Counted from the stretch's first letter, positions 35,582 to 44,825 are shown. The stretch: 64,000 nt of DNA from Massilia sp. HP4 (GCF_005222695.1 NZ_STGG01000074.1:45127-109126); one strand, 5' to 3'. Numbers and translations: made by a program. The notes: generated by a model from the sequence alone, not told the origin.

Positions 35582-37672
35582 ATGAGCGCCGACTACCAGG
35601 TCCACGGCAGCGTTGCCGTCATCACCCTGAACAACCCGCCGGTCAACGGCCTGGGACTCGCGACCCGCACCGCGGCCGTGCAGGGCGTGCAGGATGCCGA
35701 GCGCGATCCGGCGGTCGAGGCGATCGTGCTCATTGGCGCCGGCAAGGCCTTCTCGGGCGGCGCCGACATCCGCGAATTCAATTCGCCGAAGGCGCTCACC
35801 GAACCGACCCTGCATTCCCTGATCCGCGCCGTCGAAGGTTCGTCCAAGCCGGTCGTCGCGGCGATCCACGGCGTCGCCATGGGCGGCGGCCTGGAGCTGG
35901 CGCTGGGCTGCCACTATCGCGTGGCGCTGCCGGGCGCGCAGATCGCACTGCCGGAGGTAAAACTGGGCCTGATCCCGGGCGCCGGCGGCACCCAGCGCCT
36001 GCCGCGCTTATTGGGCCTGGAGCAGGCGCTCGGCATGATCCTGGGTGGCATCCCGGTGCTGTCCGAGAAGCTCGCCGGCACGCCGCTGTTCGACGAGGTG
36101 TTCGAGGCGGGCGCCGAGCTGCTGCCGGCCGCCATCGCCTTCGCCGCCAGGGTCGCCGATGCGCGTCCGCTGCCGAAGGTGCGCGATCGTGCGGTCGGGC
36201 ACCCGGACGCCGCGGGCTTCCTGGCAAAAGCGCGGGCCCAGGTGGATGCCGCGGCCGGCCCGTTCCCGGCGCCGCGCGCCTGCGTCGAGGCGGTGGCGGC
36301 CTCGGTCACGGCCGACTCGTTCGAGGACGGCCTGCGCTTCGAGCGCGAGCGCTTCATCCACCTGACCACGACGGGCGAGTCGAAGGCGCTGCGCCACGCC
36401 TTCTTTGCCGAGCGCTCGGCCGGCAAGGTGCCGGACGTGCCGGCCGATACGCCGCTGCGCACCATCGCGTCGGCGGCGGTGGTCGGCGCCGGCACCATGG
36501 GCGCGGGGATTGCGATGAACTTCGCCAACGCCGGTATTCCGGTGACGATCCTCGAGATGAAACAGGACGCGCTCGACAAGGGCCTGGCGTCGATCCGCAA
36601 GGTATACGAGAGCAGCGTTGCGAAGGGCAAGCTGACCGAGGCGCAGCGCGATCAGCGCCTGGCGCTGGTCAAGGGCACCTTGTCCTACGACGCCATCGCC
36701 CAGGCCGACATCGTGGTCGAGGCGGTATTCGAGGATATCGACGTCAAGGAGCTCGTGTTCCGCGAGCTGGACCAGGTCATGAAACCAGGCGCGATCCTCG
36801 CCACCAATACCTCGACGCTCGACGTGAACCGGATCGCCGCTTTCACGGGACGTCCGCAAGACGTGATCGGCCTGCATTTCTTCAGCCCCGCGCACGTGAT
36901 GAAACTGCTGGAGATCGTGCGCGGCGCGCGCACCGGCAAGGACGTGCTGGCGACCGCGCTGGCGCTGTCGAAAAAGCTCAAGAAGACCGGGGTGGTCGCG
37001 GGCGTGTGCGATGGCTTCATCGGCAACCGCATGCTGGAGCAGTATCTGCGCCAGGCTTACTTCTTGCTGGAAGAAGGCGCGCTGCCGGAGCAGGTCGATC
37101 GCGCGATCGAGGCCTTCGGTTTCGCCATGGGGCCGTTCCGCATGAGCGACCTGGCCGGTAACGATATCGGCTGGCATATCCGCAAGCGGCGCGCCATCGA
37201 CACGCCGGGCTTCACCTATTCGAAGCTGCCCGACCTGTTGTGCGAACAGGGGCGCTTCGGCCAGAAAACGGGAGCCGGCTGGTATGACTACCAGGCGGGC
37301 GAGCGCAAGGCGATGCCGTCGGCTGCGGTGAACGAGATGATCGTGGCGCATTCCGGCGAGATCGGCGTGCAGCGGCGCGCGGTGGGCGACGAGGAGATCG
37401 TCGCGCGCCTGGTGTATGCGCTGGTGAACGAAGGCGCGAAGATCCTGGAAGAAGGCATCGCACTGCGTGCTTCCGACATCGACATGGTGTACCTGAGCGG
37501 CTATGGCTTCCCGCTGCACCGGGGCGGACCGATGTTCCATGCCGATAGCGTCGGTTTGCAGAAGGTGAGGGCGGCGATCGAGGGATTCGCGGGTGCTCGC
37601 CAGGGCGAGGCATGGCAGCCGGCGCCGCTGCTGGTGCGCCTGGCGTCGCTCGGGCAGGGATTCAACGGTTAG
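35582..37672 (+). CDS. Bifunctional enoyl-CoA hydratase / 3-hydroxyacyl-CoA dehydrogenase
   Basis: Carries out two successive beta-oxidation steps. Start at 35582, with AAGGAGA ahead, gives 696 residues. The N-terminal crotonase domain (about 1-190) has the oxyanion-hole and acid motifs ADIREFN, GVAMGGGLELALG and LPEVKLGLIPGAGGTQRLPR. The middle Rossmann domain begins with VVGAGTMGAGIAMNFANAGI (about residue 300) and contains VIGLHFFSPAHVMKLLEIVRG with the catalytic His. The C-terminal dehydrogenase domains close with YLSGYGFPLHRGGPMF. The order is that of FadB/FadJ-type fusions. The thiolase partner is not adjacent. Confidence 0.92.
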   Translation: MSADYQVHGSVAVITLNNPPVNGLGLATRTAAVQGVQDAERDPAVEAIVLIGAGKAFSGGADIREFNSPKALTEPTLHSLIRAVEGSSKPVVAAIHGVAMGGGLELALGCHYRVALPGAQIALPEVKLGLIPGAGGTQRLPRLLGLEQALGMILGGIPVLSEKLAGTPLFDEVFEAGAELLPAAIAFAARVADARPLPKVRDRAVGHPDAAGFLAKARAQVDAAAGPFPAPRACVEAVAASVTADSFEDGLRFERERFIHLTTTGESKALRHAFFAERSAGKVPDVPADTPLRTIASAAVVGAGTMGAGIAMNFANAGIPVTILEMKQDALDKGLASIRKVYESSVAKGKLTEAQRDQRLALVKGTLSYDAIAQADIVVEAVFEDIDVKELVFRELDQVMKPGAILATNTSTLDVNRIAAFTGRPQDVIGLHFFSPAHVMKLLEIVRGARTGKDVLATALALSKKLKKTGVVAGVCDGFIGNRMLEQYLRQAYFLLEEGALPEQVDRAIEAFGFAMGPFRMSDLAGNDIGWHIRKRRAIDTPGFTYSKLPDLLCEQGRFGQKTGAGWYDYQAGERKAMPSAAVNEMIVAHSGEIGVQRRAVGDEEIVARLVYALVNEGAKILEEGIALRASDIDMVYLSGYGFPLHRGGPMFHADSVGLQKVRAAIEGFAGARQGEAWQPAPLLVRLASLGQGFNG

Positions 37673-37724
37673 CAGCAGTATCGAGCGGTCGTCCCGTCCG
37701 CACTTCCGGCCGCGTCGCCGATGT

Positions 37725-37756
37725 AAAAATGCCGCTGGTCTCCCAGCGGCATTTTT
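37725..37756. terminator. Bidirectional terminator between the beta-oxidation gene and the transporter
   Basis: A perfect 14-bp stem, AAAAATGCCGCTGG/CCAGCGGCATTTTT, with a 4-nt loop, lies between two converging genes. Confidence 0.95.
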
Positions 37757-37773
37757 CATTCCAAAGCCACGCC

Positions 37774-39474
37774 TTAGTCGTTGGCGTAAATATTATTGTC
37801 CTTGGTCTCCCGCACGAACAAGGCGCCGATCACGAAGGTGATCAGGGCGATGACGATCGGATACCACAGGCCATAATAGATATCGCCCTTGAACGCCACC
37901 AGCGCGAAAGCAGTCGTCGGCAGCAGGCCGCCGAACCAGCCGTTACCGATGTGATACGGCAGCGACATCGAGGTATACCGGATCCGGGTCGGGAACATCT
38001 CGACCAGCATCGCCGCGATCGGGCCGTACACCATGGTCACATACAGCACCAGGATGAACAGGAACAACACCAGCATCGGCTTGTTGATCTGCGTCGGGTC
38101 GGCCTTGTCAGGATAGCCGGCCGCTTTCAGCGCGCCATTCACCTCGGCCTTGAGCGCGGTCTCGCTGGCCAGCGAAGCCTTGTCGAAGTTCAGGTTATCC
38201 GGCGTCATGACCGCGTTGAACGAGCGGAACTCGGTCTCGCCGATCTTGATGGTGGCAACGGTGCCAGGCGGCGCATCGATGCGGTTGTAGCTCACCGAAG
38301 CGGCGGTCAGCATGCGCGTGGCGATGTCGCACGAGTTCGGGAATTTCTTGGTGCCGGTCGCGTCAACCTGGAAGCTGCAGGTTGCAGGGTCGGCCACGAC
38401 GACCACCGGCGCGCTGCGGATTGCGGCTTCGAGCGCCGGGTTGCCGTAGTGGGTGATGGCCTTGAAGATCGGGAAGTAGGTGGCGGCGGCGATCACGCAG
38501 CCGCCGAGGATGATCCACTTGCGGCCGATCTTGTCCGACAGTGCGCCGAACACGATGAAGAACGGGGTAGCCAGTAGCAGGGCAATCGCGATCAGCACGT
38601 TGGCGGTCGGCTCGGCGATCTTGAGCGTCTTGGTCAGGAAGAACAGGGCGTAGAACTGGCCGGTGTACCACACCACTGCCTGGCCCATCGTCAAGCCGAG
38701 CAGGGCCAGCAGCGCGACCTTGGCATTCTTCGGCTTGAGGAAGGCTTCCGAAAGCGGCGCCTTCGAGGTCTTGCCCTCGGCCTTCATCTTGGCAAAGGCC
38801 GGCGACTCGTTCATCGACAGGCGGATCCACACCGAGATGCCGAGCAGGACGACCGAGATCAGGAAGGGAATCCGCCAGCCCCAGGCCTGGAATTCCTCTT
38901 CGCCAGTCAGGGTGCGGGTGCCCAGGATGACCAGGATCGACAGGAACAGGCCGATCGTGGCCGTGGTCTGGATGAAGGACGTGAACAGGCCGCGCTTGCC
39001 ATGTGGCGCGTGTTCGGCCACGTAGGTGGCGGCGCCACCGTATTCTCCACCCAGCGCCAGGCCTTGCAGGATGCGCAGGGTGACCAGGATGATCGGGGCC
39101 GCGATGCCGATCTGGGAATAGCTCGGCAAGATGCCGACCAGGAAGGTCGAGGCGCCCATCAGCAGGATGGTCACCAGGAAGGTGTACTTACGCCCGATCA
39201 TGTCGCCAAGACGGCCGAACACCAGCGCGCCGAACGGACGTACGATGAAGCCGGCCGCGAAGGCAAGCAGGGCGAAGATGAACGTGGTATTCGGGTCGCC
39301 GATGAAGAACTGCTTGGCGATGATGGAAGCGAGCGAACCGTAGAGATAGAAGTCGTACCATTCGAAAACGGTGCCGAGGGAAGAAGCGGCAATGACCTTG
39401 CGTTCTTCCTTGGTGAGTCCGGCGGAGGTCGGTGCAGCTTGTCCTCCGACAGTATTGCCGGGTGTGATAGCCAT
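37774..39474 (-). CDS. MFS transporter, metabolite:H+ symporter (MHS) type, with a large loop insertion
   Basis: Inner-membrane importer of the MHS branch (relatives carry citrate, proline/betaine, alpha-ketoglutarate or shikimate). The N-terminal signature FEWYDFYLYGSLA, the loop 2-3 motif RPFGALVFGRLGDMIGRKYTF and the second copy GALSDKIGRKW are clear. At 566 residues it is longer than the usual 430-450. The extra part is a roughly 120-residue soluble segment (about 355-470) with two Cys, between TM8 and TM9 by eye, probably on one face of the membrane. The start follows acggagacaccc. Substrate unknown. Confidence 0.87.
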   Translation of the reverse strand: MAITPGNTVGGQAAPTSAGLTKEERKVIAASSLGTVFEWYDFYLYGSLASIIAKQFFIGDPNTTFIFALLAFAAGFIVRPFGALVFGRLGDMIGRKYTFLVTILLMGASTFLVGILPSYSQIGIAAPIILVTLRILQGLALGGEYGGAATYVAEHAPHGKRGLFTSFIQTTATIGLFLSILVILGTRTLTGEEEFQAWGWRIPFLISVVLLGISVWIRLSMNESPAFAKMKAEGKTSKAPLSEAFLKPKNAKVALLALLGLTMGQAVVWYTGQFYALFFLTKTLKIAEPTANVLIAIALLLATPFFIVFGALSDKIGRKWIILGGCVIAAATYFPIFKAITHYGNPALEAAIRSAPVVVVADPATCSFQVDATGTKKFPNSCDIATRMLTAASVSYNRIDAPPGTVATIKIGETEFRSFNAVMTPDNLNFDKASLASETALKAEVNGALKAAGYPDKADPTQINKPMLVLFLFILVLYVTMVYGPIAAMLVEMFPTRIRYTSMSLPYHIGNGWFGGLLPTTAFALVAFKGDIYYGLWYPIVIALITFVIGALFVRETKDNNIYAND

Positions 39475-39725
39475 GGGTGTCTCCGTAATTAATTTTGTGT
39501 AACCGGAAATGCTGATTGTTGGTCAGCCAACACCACTGTGCGCCCGAAACCTTACGCGAATCTTGCACTTATCTTACGCGGAGCTTACAGCTATGGCTTC
39601 TTTCTCCTCTTTTGCCTGTGGGAGAATGGCTCGTCCAAGGCGAGGCATAGTCCTAGCATTGCAAGGCGTAGTGTTTTATAAAAAGCAAATATTACGGATC
39701 GCGGCGCCGCAGGCGGCGCGCCGCG

Positions 39726-40292
39726 TCATTGCCCGCGCGCTGCCCACTCGGTGGCCAGCACCGCGTAGACGTACTCGTCGCCCCAGACGCCGTTGAAGCG
39801 ATCGTTCTGGACCAGGTGCGCCTCGCGCCGCATGCCCAGGCGCTCGACCACGCCGACCGAGCCGGCATTGGCGGCGTCGAGGCGGGCGAAAATGCGGTGA
39901 AAGCCGAGCCGGGCGAAACCGAAATCGATCATCGCCTTGACGGCTTCGGTCGCATACCCCTTGCCGGCGTAGGCGGGATGGAAGACGTAGCCGACCTCGC
40001 CCTGCAGGGCGGCCTGGCTGGCCAGCTTGAGCAGTACCTCCCCGAGCACGGCGCCGTCCTCGTCGCGCACGACGGCGAGCTTGAGGATGTCGCCATCGTG
40101 CGCGAGTGGCGCGTCCAGCACCCGCCTGAACTGCTGTGCAAGCGCCTCGCCGGCCGGCGCGTGGGCATACAGGTAGCGGTAGACGTCGTCGCGGCCCTGG
40201 TAGTCGGCATAGGCTGCGAAGTCGCCGGCGGCGAACGGGCGCAAGGTCAGGCGGGCGGTGCGGATGGGAAGTTGCAGGTCGCGAACGGTCAT
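39726..40292 (-). CDS. GNAT acetyltransferase (RimJ/RimL-like)
   Basis: A 188-residue GNAT protein of the ribosomal-protein/aminoglycoside-like acetyltransferase subgroup. It shows the N-terminal TARLTLRPF motif typical of RimJ/RimL relatives, the acetyl-CoA loop GYVFHPAYAGKGYATEAVKAMIDF, and ARLDAANAGSVGVVERLGMRRE. I take the ATG at 40292 (MTVRDLQLPIRTARLTLRPF); the longer frame upstream has no family match. Substrate unknown. It is transcribed away from the Dabb/SDR cluster. Confidence 0.87.
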   Translation of the reverse strand: MTVRDLQLPIRTARLTLRPFAAGDFAAYADYQGRDDVYRYLYAHAPAGEALAQQFRRVLDAPLAHDGDILKLAVVRDEDGAVLGEVLLKLASQAALQGEVGYVFHPAYAGKGYATEAVKAMIDFGFARLGFHRIFARLDAANAGSVGVVERLGMRREAHLVQNDRFNGVWGDEYVYAVLATEWAARGQ

Positions 40293-40432
40293 GGGCGGTA
40301 TGCGTAGTGGATCGGTTATCGACGTTGGCGGTGGCGGCCCCGCGCAAGCGAAATGCCATATGGTATTCTCGGCCACCAGGCCCGGCCCACTTGGGGAAGG
40401 CCGGTCAACCAGCAAAATTCCGGGATAAATGA

Positions 40433-40750
40433 ATGATCAAGCATATCGTAATGTGGAAGTTGAAGGAACAGGCCGAGGGCGCCGACCGCGCCGCCAATGC
40501 GCGCGAGATGAAGCGCCGGCTCGATGAGTGCGCGCAGATCGTGCCGGGCATCGTCACCTTCGAAGTGACCCTCGCCCAGCCCGACCTCGAAGCGACCTAT
40601 GACGTGGTGCTGTATTCGGAATTCGCCGATCGCGCCGCGCTCGAAGCCTATATCAAGCATCCGACCCACCAGGCCGTCGTGCCGTTTATCGGGGCGATCC
40701 GCGAAGCGCGCCAGTGCATGGACTACGAGGTCTTAGCGGCATTCCGATAG
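40433..40750 (+). CDS. Dabb (stress-responsive A/B barrel) domain protein
   Basis: A 105-residue single-domain protein of the dimeric alpha/beta barrel class. The start MIKHIVMWKLKEQA and the end HQAVVPFIGAIREARQCMDYEV are diagnostic of Dabb proteins. Some relatives act as small cyclases or oxygenases; most bacterial ones have no known reaction. It is followed after 14 bases by an SDR gene with a strong ribosome site, so the three genes 40433-42471 probably form an operon. Confidence 0.88.
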   Translation: MIKHIVMWKLKEQAEGADRAANAREMKRRLDECAQIVPGIVTFEVTLAQPDLEATYDVVLYSEFADRAALEAYIKHPTHQAVVPFIGAIREARQCMDYEVLAAFR

Positions 40751-40764
40751 AAAAAGGAGACCGT

Positions 40765-41547
40765 ATGCGCACTACCCAGGAACTGTTCTCGCTCAAGGGC
40801 AAGACTGCCATCGTGACTGGCGGCTCGCGCGGGCTCGGCCTGCAGATGGCGCAGGCGCTCGGCGAGCAGGGCGCGCGCCTGGTGATCGCCTCGCGCAAGC
40901 AGGACGAGCTCGACGCCAGCGTGGCCCGCTTGCACGCGCTCGGCATCGAAGCCAGCTGCTTTGCCGGCGACCTGTCCGATCCGGGCCAGGCGCAACGCCT
41001 GGTCGAAGAGGCGATCGATCGCCTGGGCCAGGTCGACATCCTGCTCAATAACGCCGGCGCCACCTGGGGCGCGCCGGCCGAGGATTACCCGCTCGACGCC
41101 TGGGACAAGGTGATGAACCTGAACGTGCGCTCGATCTTCCTGGTGTCGCAGGCGGTCGGCAAGCTGTCCATGATCCCGCGCCGCTACGGGCGCATCATCA
41201 ATATCTCGTCGATCGCCGGCCTGGCCGGCAACCCGCCCGATGCGATGCAGACGCTGGCGTACAACACGTCCAAGGGCGCGGTGGTAAATTTCACCCGTAC
41301 GCTTGCCGGTGAGTGGGGGCGCTACGGCATCACGGTCAATTCGATCGCGCCCGGCTTCTTCCCGTCAAAGATGACCAAGGGCGTGCTGGCCACCTACGGC
41401 GCCGACGGGCTCGCGGCCCATGCGCCCCTGGGGCGGCTGGGCGACGACGAGGACCTGAAGGGCGCCGTGGTGCTGTTCGCCTCCGACGCCGGCAAGCACA
41501 TCACGGGCCAGATACTGGCGGTCGACGGAGGAGTCACGGCGGTATAA
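40765..41547 (+). CDS. Short-chain dehydrogenase/reductase
   Basis: A 260-residue classical SDR. NAD(P) motif TGGSRGLG (about residues 18-25), NNAG, and the catalytic YNTSK with the upstream Ser in INISSIAG. Basic residues after the second strand (ASRKQDE) suggest NADP preference, by inference. The AAGGAGA ribosome site fixes the ATG at 40765. Position between a Dabb protein and a second SDR points to a shared small-molecule pathway; the substrate is unknown. Confidence 0.88.
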   Translation: MRTTQELFSLKGKTAIVTGGSRGLGLQMAQALGEQGARLVIASRKQDELDASVARLHALGIEASCFAGDLSDPGQAQRLVEEAIDRLGQVDILLNNAGATWGAPAEDYPLDAWDKVMNLNVRSIFLVSQAVGKLSMIPRRYGRIINISSIAGLAGNPPDAMQTLAYNTSKGAVVNFTRTLAGEWGRYGITVNSIAPGFFPSKMTKGVLATYGADGLAAHAPLGRLGDDEDLKGAVVLFASDAGKHITGQILAVDGGVTAV

Positions 41548-41565
41548 GCAAGCAAGGAGGGGCAG

Positions 41566-42471
41566 ATGGACGAGTTTCACGGAAAGGTCGCGGTCATCAC
41601 GGGCGCCGCCAGCGGCATGGGGCGCGAGTTCGCCAACCTGGCCGGCAGCCTGGGCATGAAGCTGGTGCTGGCCGACGTCCAGCCCAAGGCGCTCGAGAAG
41701 GCCGCCGACGAACTGGCCAGGCACGCCGAAGTGCTGGCCATGGTGTGCGACGTGCGCAAGGGTGCGCACGTGCAGGAACTGGCGGATTCGGCGATGGCGC
41801 GCTTCGGCGCGGTGCACCTGGTGTTCAACAATGCCGGTGTCGGCGCGGGTGGCCTGGTCTGGGAGAACTCCGAAGAAGACTGGGAGTGGGTGCTGGGCGT
41901 GAACCTGTGGGGCGCGATCCACGGCGTGCGCGTGTTTACGCGCGTGATGCTCGAATGCGCGGCGCAGGATCCCGGCTACCGCGGCTGGATCGTCAACACG
42001 GCCTCGATGGCGGGGCTGCTCAATTCGCCGGCGCTGGGCGTCTACAACGTCTCGAAGCACGCCGTGGTGTCGCTCACCGAGACGCTGTACCACGACCTCA
42101 AGCTGGTCGACGCGCCGATCGGCGTGTCGGTGCTGTGCCCGTATTTCATCCCGACGGCGATCGCGCAATCGCACCGCCACCGGCCGGACGAACTGCGCAC
42201 CGACGAGATCATGACCGCCAGCCAGATGGCGGCGCAGGCCCTGACCGAGAAGGCGGTCGGTTCGGGCAAGGTGTCGGCGGCCGACGTGGCCCGGCTCACT
42301 TTCGACGCGATCCGCGAAGAGCGCTTTTATGTGTTCTCGCACCCGCAGGCGCTGGGGGCGGTAGCCGAGCGGATGGATGCGCTCGTTCACGCACGCCAGC
42401 CGGCCGACCCGTATGCGGCGACGCCGCATTTGAAGGAGATCCTGAAGGCAGGCATGAAAGGCCGACGATAG
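41566..42471 (+). CDS. Short-chain dehydrogenase/reductase
   Basis: A 301-residue SDR with TGAASGMG at about 12-19, NNAGVGAGG, and the catalytic triad TASMAG...YNVSK. The coenzyme loop LADVQ (acidic after strand 2) suggests NAD use. The extended C-terminus (about 45 extra residues) ends in a basic tail. An AGGAGG ribosome site lies 7-12 bases upstream. It probably works with the preceding SDR and Dabb protein, but the substrate is unknown. Confidence 0.88.
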   Translation: MDEFHGKVAVITGAASGMGREFANLAGSLGMKLVLADVQPKALEKAADELARHAEVLAMVCDVRKGAHVQELADSAMARFGAVHLVFNNAGVGAGGLVWENSEEDWEWVLGVNLWGAIHGVRVFTRVMLECAAQDPGYRGWIVNTASMAGLLNSPALGVYNVSKHAVVSLTETLYHDLKLVDAPIGVSVLCPYFIPTAIAQSHRHRPDELRTDEIMTASQMAAQALTEKAVGSGKVSAADVARLTFDAIREERFYVFSHPQALGAVAERMDALVHARQPADPYAATPHLKEILKAGMKGRR

Positions 42472-42590
42472 GGTTGGCGGCTACGCCGCCGACGCGGTGA
42501 TGGTTGGCAGCGAGATCATCTGGAACGGAATCGGCACCGATAACAATCGACGCGTCGGCGGCAAACCGCGGGGCCGCCGAGGCCAACCCT
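42470..42590. repeat. Palindromic block between converging genes
   Basis: AGGGTTGGC (42470-42478) and GCCAACCCT (42582-42590) form a 9-bp inverted repeat across the whole gap. Inside it are a GGCGG/CCGCC hairpin at the left and a perfect 8-bp stem, TCGGCGGC (42555-42562) with GCCGCCGA (42573-42580). There are no T runs, so it resembles a REP-like element or a weak bidirectional terminator. Confidence 0.5.
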
Positions 42591-42596
42591 GCGTTT

Positions 42597-43358
42597 TCAG
42601 GTCGCGGCGACAACCCCCGGCTGCACCACCCGCTCCTGCAATTCCGGCGCCGCATCGCGATACAGCTTGACCACGGTCGAGGTGCGCGTGCCATACCCGG
42701 GCGACTCGATGCACACCGGTGACAGCATGCGCTCCATCTCGATCGGCATGCCGGTCTCGGGCAGCCGCACGTCGGGCGCGCGCGTGGTATCGGCCAGCAT
42801 CTCGAAATAGGCATCTTCGGGCGCACCCTGGCACAGCAGGCTTGCGAATTGCGCCTTGGTGCGCAGCACCTTGGGCCAGGGCGTGTCCAGCAGGCCGTTC
42901 GAGATGCCGTAGATGCGGCCGCGGTCGAGCGGCTGGCCGTTGCGCGGGTCTTGCGCGCCGCGGTTCGAGTACCAATACAGGTTCTCGCGGTCGCCCAGCA
43001 CCAGGTTGTAGCCGTTGTACAGGTCGGGCCGCGCCGCCAGCTCGGCCACGTAGGCCGCCGCATCGAGCTCGCCGCGCAGGTAGTCGGCCACCAGCGCGCC
43101 GCGCGACGGTGCGTCGCTGCGGCGTTCGCCGGGGGCGCGGATATTGGTCAGCGCCGCGAAGCGCGGACCGGTCGGGCCGGTCACCGATACGCCCATCCAG
43201 CTGCCGCCGCCCTGCAGGTCGCGGCCCGCGATCACGTGCGGCGCCTGCGGCCAGGGGCCGGCCGGGGCGGCCGGTCGGTCATAGAATTCATCGCGGTTGG
43301 CGCAGGCGATGACGGGCACGCCGGGGACGACATGCCAGGCGAACACGATCAGGCACAT
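42597..43358 (-). CDS. NRDE-family (TANGO2-like) protein
   Basis: A 253-residue protein starting MCLIVFAWHVVPGVPVIACANRDEFYDRPA, the hallmark Cys2 and Asn-Arg-Asp-Glu motif of the NRDE/TANGO2 family, followed by GRDLQGGGSWMG. The Cys2 after Met1 suggests an N-terminal nucleophile, though the activity is not established. Eukaryotic TANGO2 is tied to heme and lipid handling. Its first 10 bases overlap the end of the DUF4936 gene, so it is probably translated in coupling with it. Confidence 0.88.
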   Translation of the reverse strand: MCLIVFAWHVVPGVPVIACANRDEFYDRPAAPAGPWPQAPHVIAGRDLQGGGSWMGVSVTGPTGPRFAALTNIRAPGERRSDAPSRGALVADYLRGELDAAAYVAELAARPDLYNGYNLVLGDRENLYWYSNRGAQDPRNGQPLDRGRIYGISNGLLDTPWPKVLRTKAQFASLLCQGAPEDAYFEMLADTTRAPDVRLPETGMPIEMERMLSPVCIESPGYGTRTSTVVKLYRDAAPELQERVVQPGVVAAT

Positions 43359-43639
43359 GGCGGCAAGTCCGTAAAGATCTCGAGGCGGCGCGGGCCGGCG
43401 AGATGGTGGTCGATGCCGGCCGCGCCGGCCGCCTGCGCCAGCATCGCCTCGAAGCCGCCGGGCACGCCCGGATAGACTTCCATCCAGGTCTGCAGGCCGT
43501 CCTTGTCTTCAGGCCGGCGCTTGAGCTGGACCAGCACGCCCGCATCTTGCGCCAGCCGGTGCTGCATGGCGTGCACCAGCGGCGCCAGCGCGGCGGCGTC
43601 CTCGTTGCGGACCTTGTAGTAGACGTAGAAGTCGCGCAT
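43349..43639 (-). CDS. DUF4936-like small protein
   Basis: A 96-residue protein (MRDFYVYYKVRNEDAAALAPLVHAMQ...), cytosolic, with the look of a ferredoxin-like alpha/beta domain. I recognise it as DUF4936-like; function unknown. The ATG follows the ygfZ stop TAG after two bases, and its stop overlaps the NRDE start by ten bases. This tight ygfZ-DUF4936-NRDE packing suggests a shared role near iron-sulfur or folate metabolism, as inference only. Confidence 0.75.
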   Translation of the reverse strand: MRDFYVYYKVRNEDAAALAPLVHAMQHRLAQDAGVLVQLKRRPEDKDGLQTWMEVYPGVPGGFEAMLAQAAGAAGIDHHLAGPRRLEIFTDLPPCA

Positions 43640-43641
43640 CG

Positions 43642-44700
43642 CTAGTCGTCGACCGCGTCGAGGCTGTAGGGCATGGGCAGGAAGTGCAGCGGCGCGCCGG
43701 CGCTCGAGCCGAGCGAGATCTGCTCGCCCAGCGCGGCCAGCTTGATCTCGACCAGCGCATCGGCGCCGCCGCGGCCATTCGGCGCGGCATTGACCACCAT
43801 GCCGCAGGGCTGGTCGGGGTCGGCCTTCGAAAACACTTCGTCGCCAGCGCGGGCGGCGGCATCGTCGATGCTGGCCAGCGTGGTGCGGCGCTTGATCTTG
43901 CCCAGGTATTTGGTGCGCGCGACGATTTCCTGGCCCGGATAGCAGCCCTTCTTGAAATTGACCCCGCCCAGCAGCTCGAGGTTGACCATCTGCGGCACGA
44001 ATTGTTCTTGGGTCGCCGCATCCACCTGCGGCTCGCCGGCGTGGATCGCGGCCAGGCGCCAGGCCTGGTTGCCGCCCAGGGCCAGCTCGCCCCCGAGCGC
44101 GGCGAGGGCGGCGCTGGCGGCCTGGCCCGATGCGATCCACAGGTAGCGCGGCGCGCCGAAGGCGTCGTTCAGGCGCAGCACCGTGCCGAACTGGCCATCG
44201 GTCTTGCTCATCGGCGTGGCGGGCAAGGTATCGACGAAGCGGCCGAGGGCCGCCGTCGCCCTGGCGCCGCCGAAACCGAGGACGGCCTCGAACGGCGCTT
44301 CGTCGGTCGCGTCGCGCAGCTTGGCTTTGCTGCGCAGCACAAACATCGACAGGCGTTTTTGCAGCGGCGCCTGGATCGCGCGCGGCAGCTGCAAATACAC
44401 GGCATCTGCGTCGCGCCACATCAGGAAGCTGGCTTGCAGGCGGCCTTTCGGCGTGCAGAAACCGGCGAAGCGTGCGTCGCCCTGTTGCAGGTGCTCGACA
44501 TCGTTGGTGAGCTGCGCATGCAGGAATGTCGCGGCTTGTTCGCCGGCCACGGCGATCAGGCCCTGGTCGGTGACGGTGGCGACGAAGCCGGCCGCGAGCG
44601 CGTCGGTATCCAGGGGCTGGTCGAAGTCCTCGACCCTGGTTGCGTCGTCGGGATGGAAGCGTGCGCCATGCGTGGCGAGGTGATCAGTCCAGTTACTCAT
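43642..44700 (-). CDS. ygfZ: YgfZ/GcvT-like folate-binding protein for Fe-S cluster maintenance
   Basis: A 352-residue COG0354 protein related to the glycine-cleavage T protein. The family signature KGCYPGQE is at residues 251-258 with the essential Cys253. N-terminal GEQAATFLHAQLTNDV and CTPKGRLQASFLMW are also typical. E. coli YgfZ uses tetrahydrofolate to keep radical-SAM and other Fe-S enzymes such as MiaB working. It is not a riboswitch-controlled gcvT. Divergent from mltG over 125 bp. Confidence 0.92.
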   Translation of the reverse strand: MSNWTDHLATHGARFHPDDATRVEDFDQPLDTDALAAGFVATVTDQGLIAVAGEQAATFLHAQLTNDVEHLQQGDARFAGFCTPKGRLQASFLMWRDADAVYLQLPRAIQAPLQKRLSMFVLRSKAKLRDATDEAPFEAVLGFGGARATAALGRFVDTLPATPMSKTDGQFGTVLRLNDAFGAPRYLWIASGQAASAALAALGGELALGGNQAWRLAAIHAGEPQVDAATQEQFVPQMVNLELLGGVNFKKGCYPGQEIVARTKYLGKIKRRTTLASIDDAAARAGDEVFSKADPDQPCGMVVNAAPNGRGGADALVEIKLAALGEQISLGSSAGAPLHFLPMPYSLDAVDD

Positions 44701-44825
44701 GAAATTCCGAGGTATTTTGGCAATTAGGCTTTATCATTACGGCCTCATTATAGAGTTGTCGGGAAAATCGCGCCGGGAGCGCCGCAATCGGCATTGGCAT
44801 CCGTGTTTGAACCCGCACACACCAC

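Noticed and set aside
36008..37759. A 583-codon minus-strand open frame
   Set aside because: Antisense to the beta-oxidation fusion gene and crossing a strong terminator.
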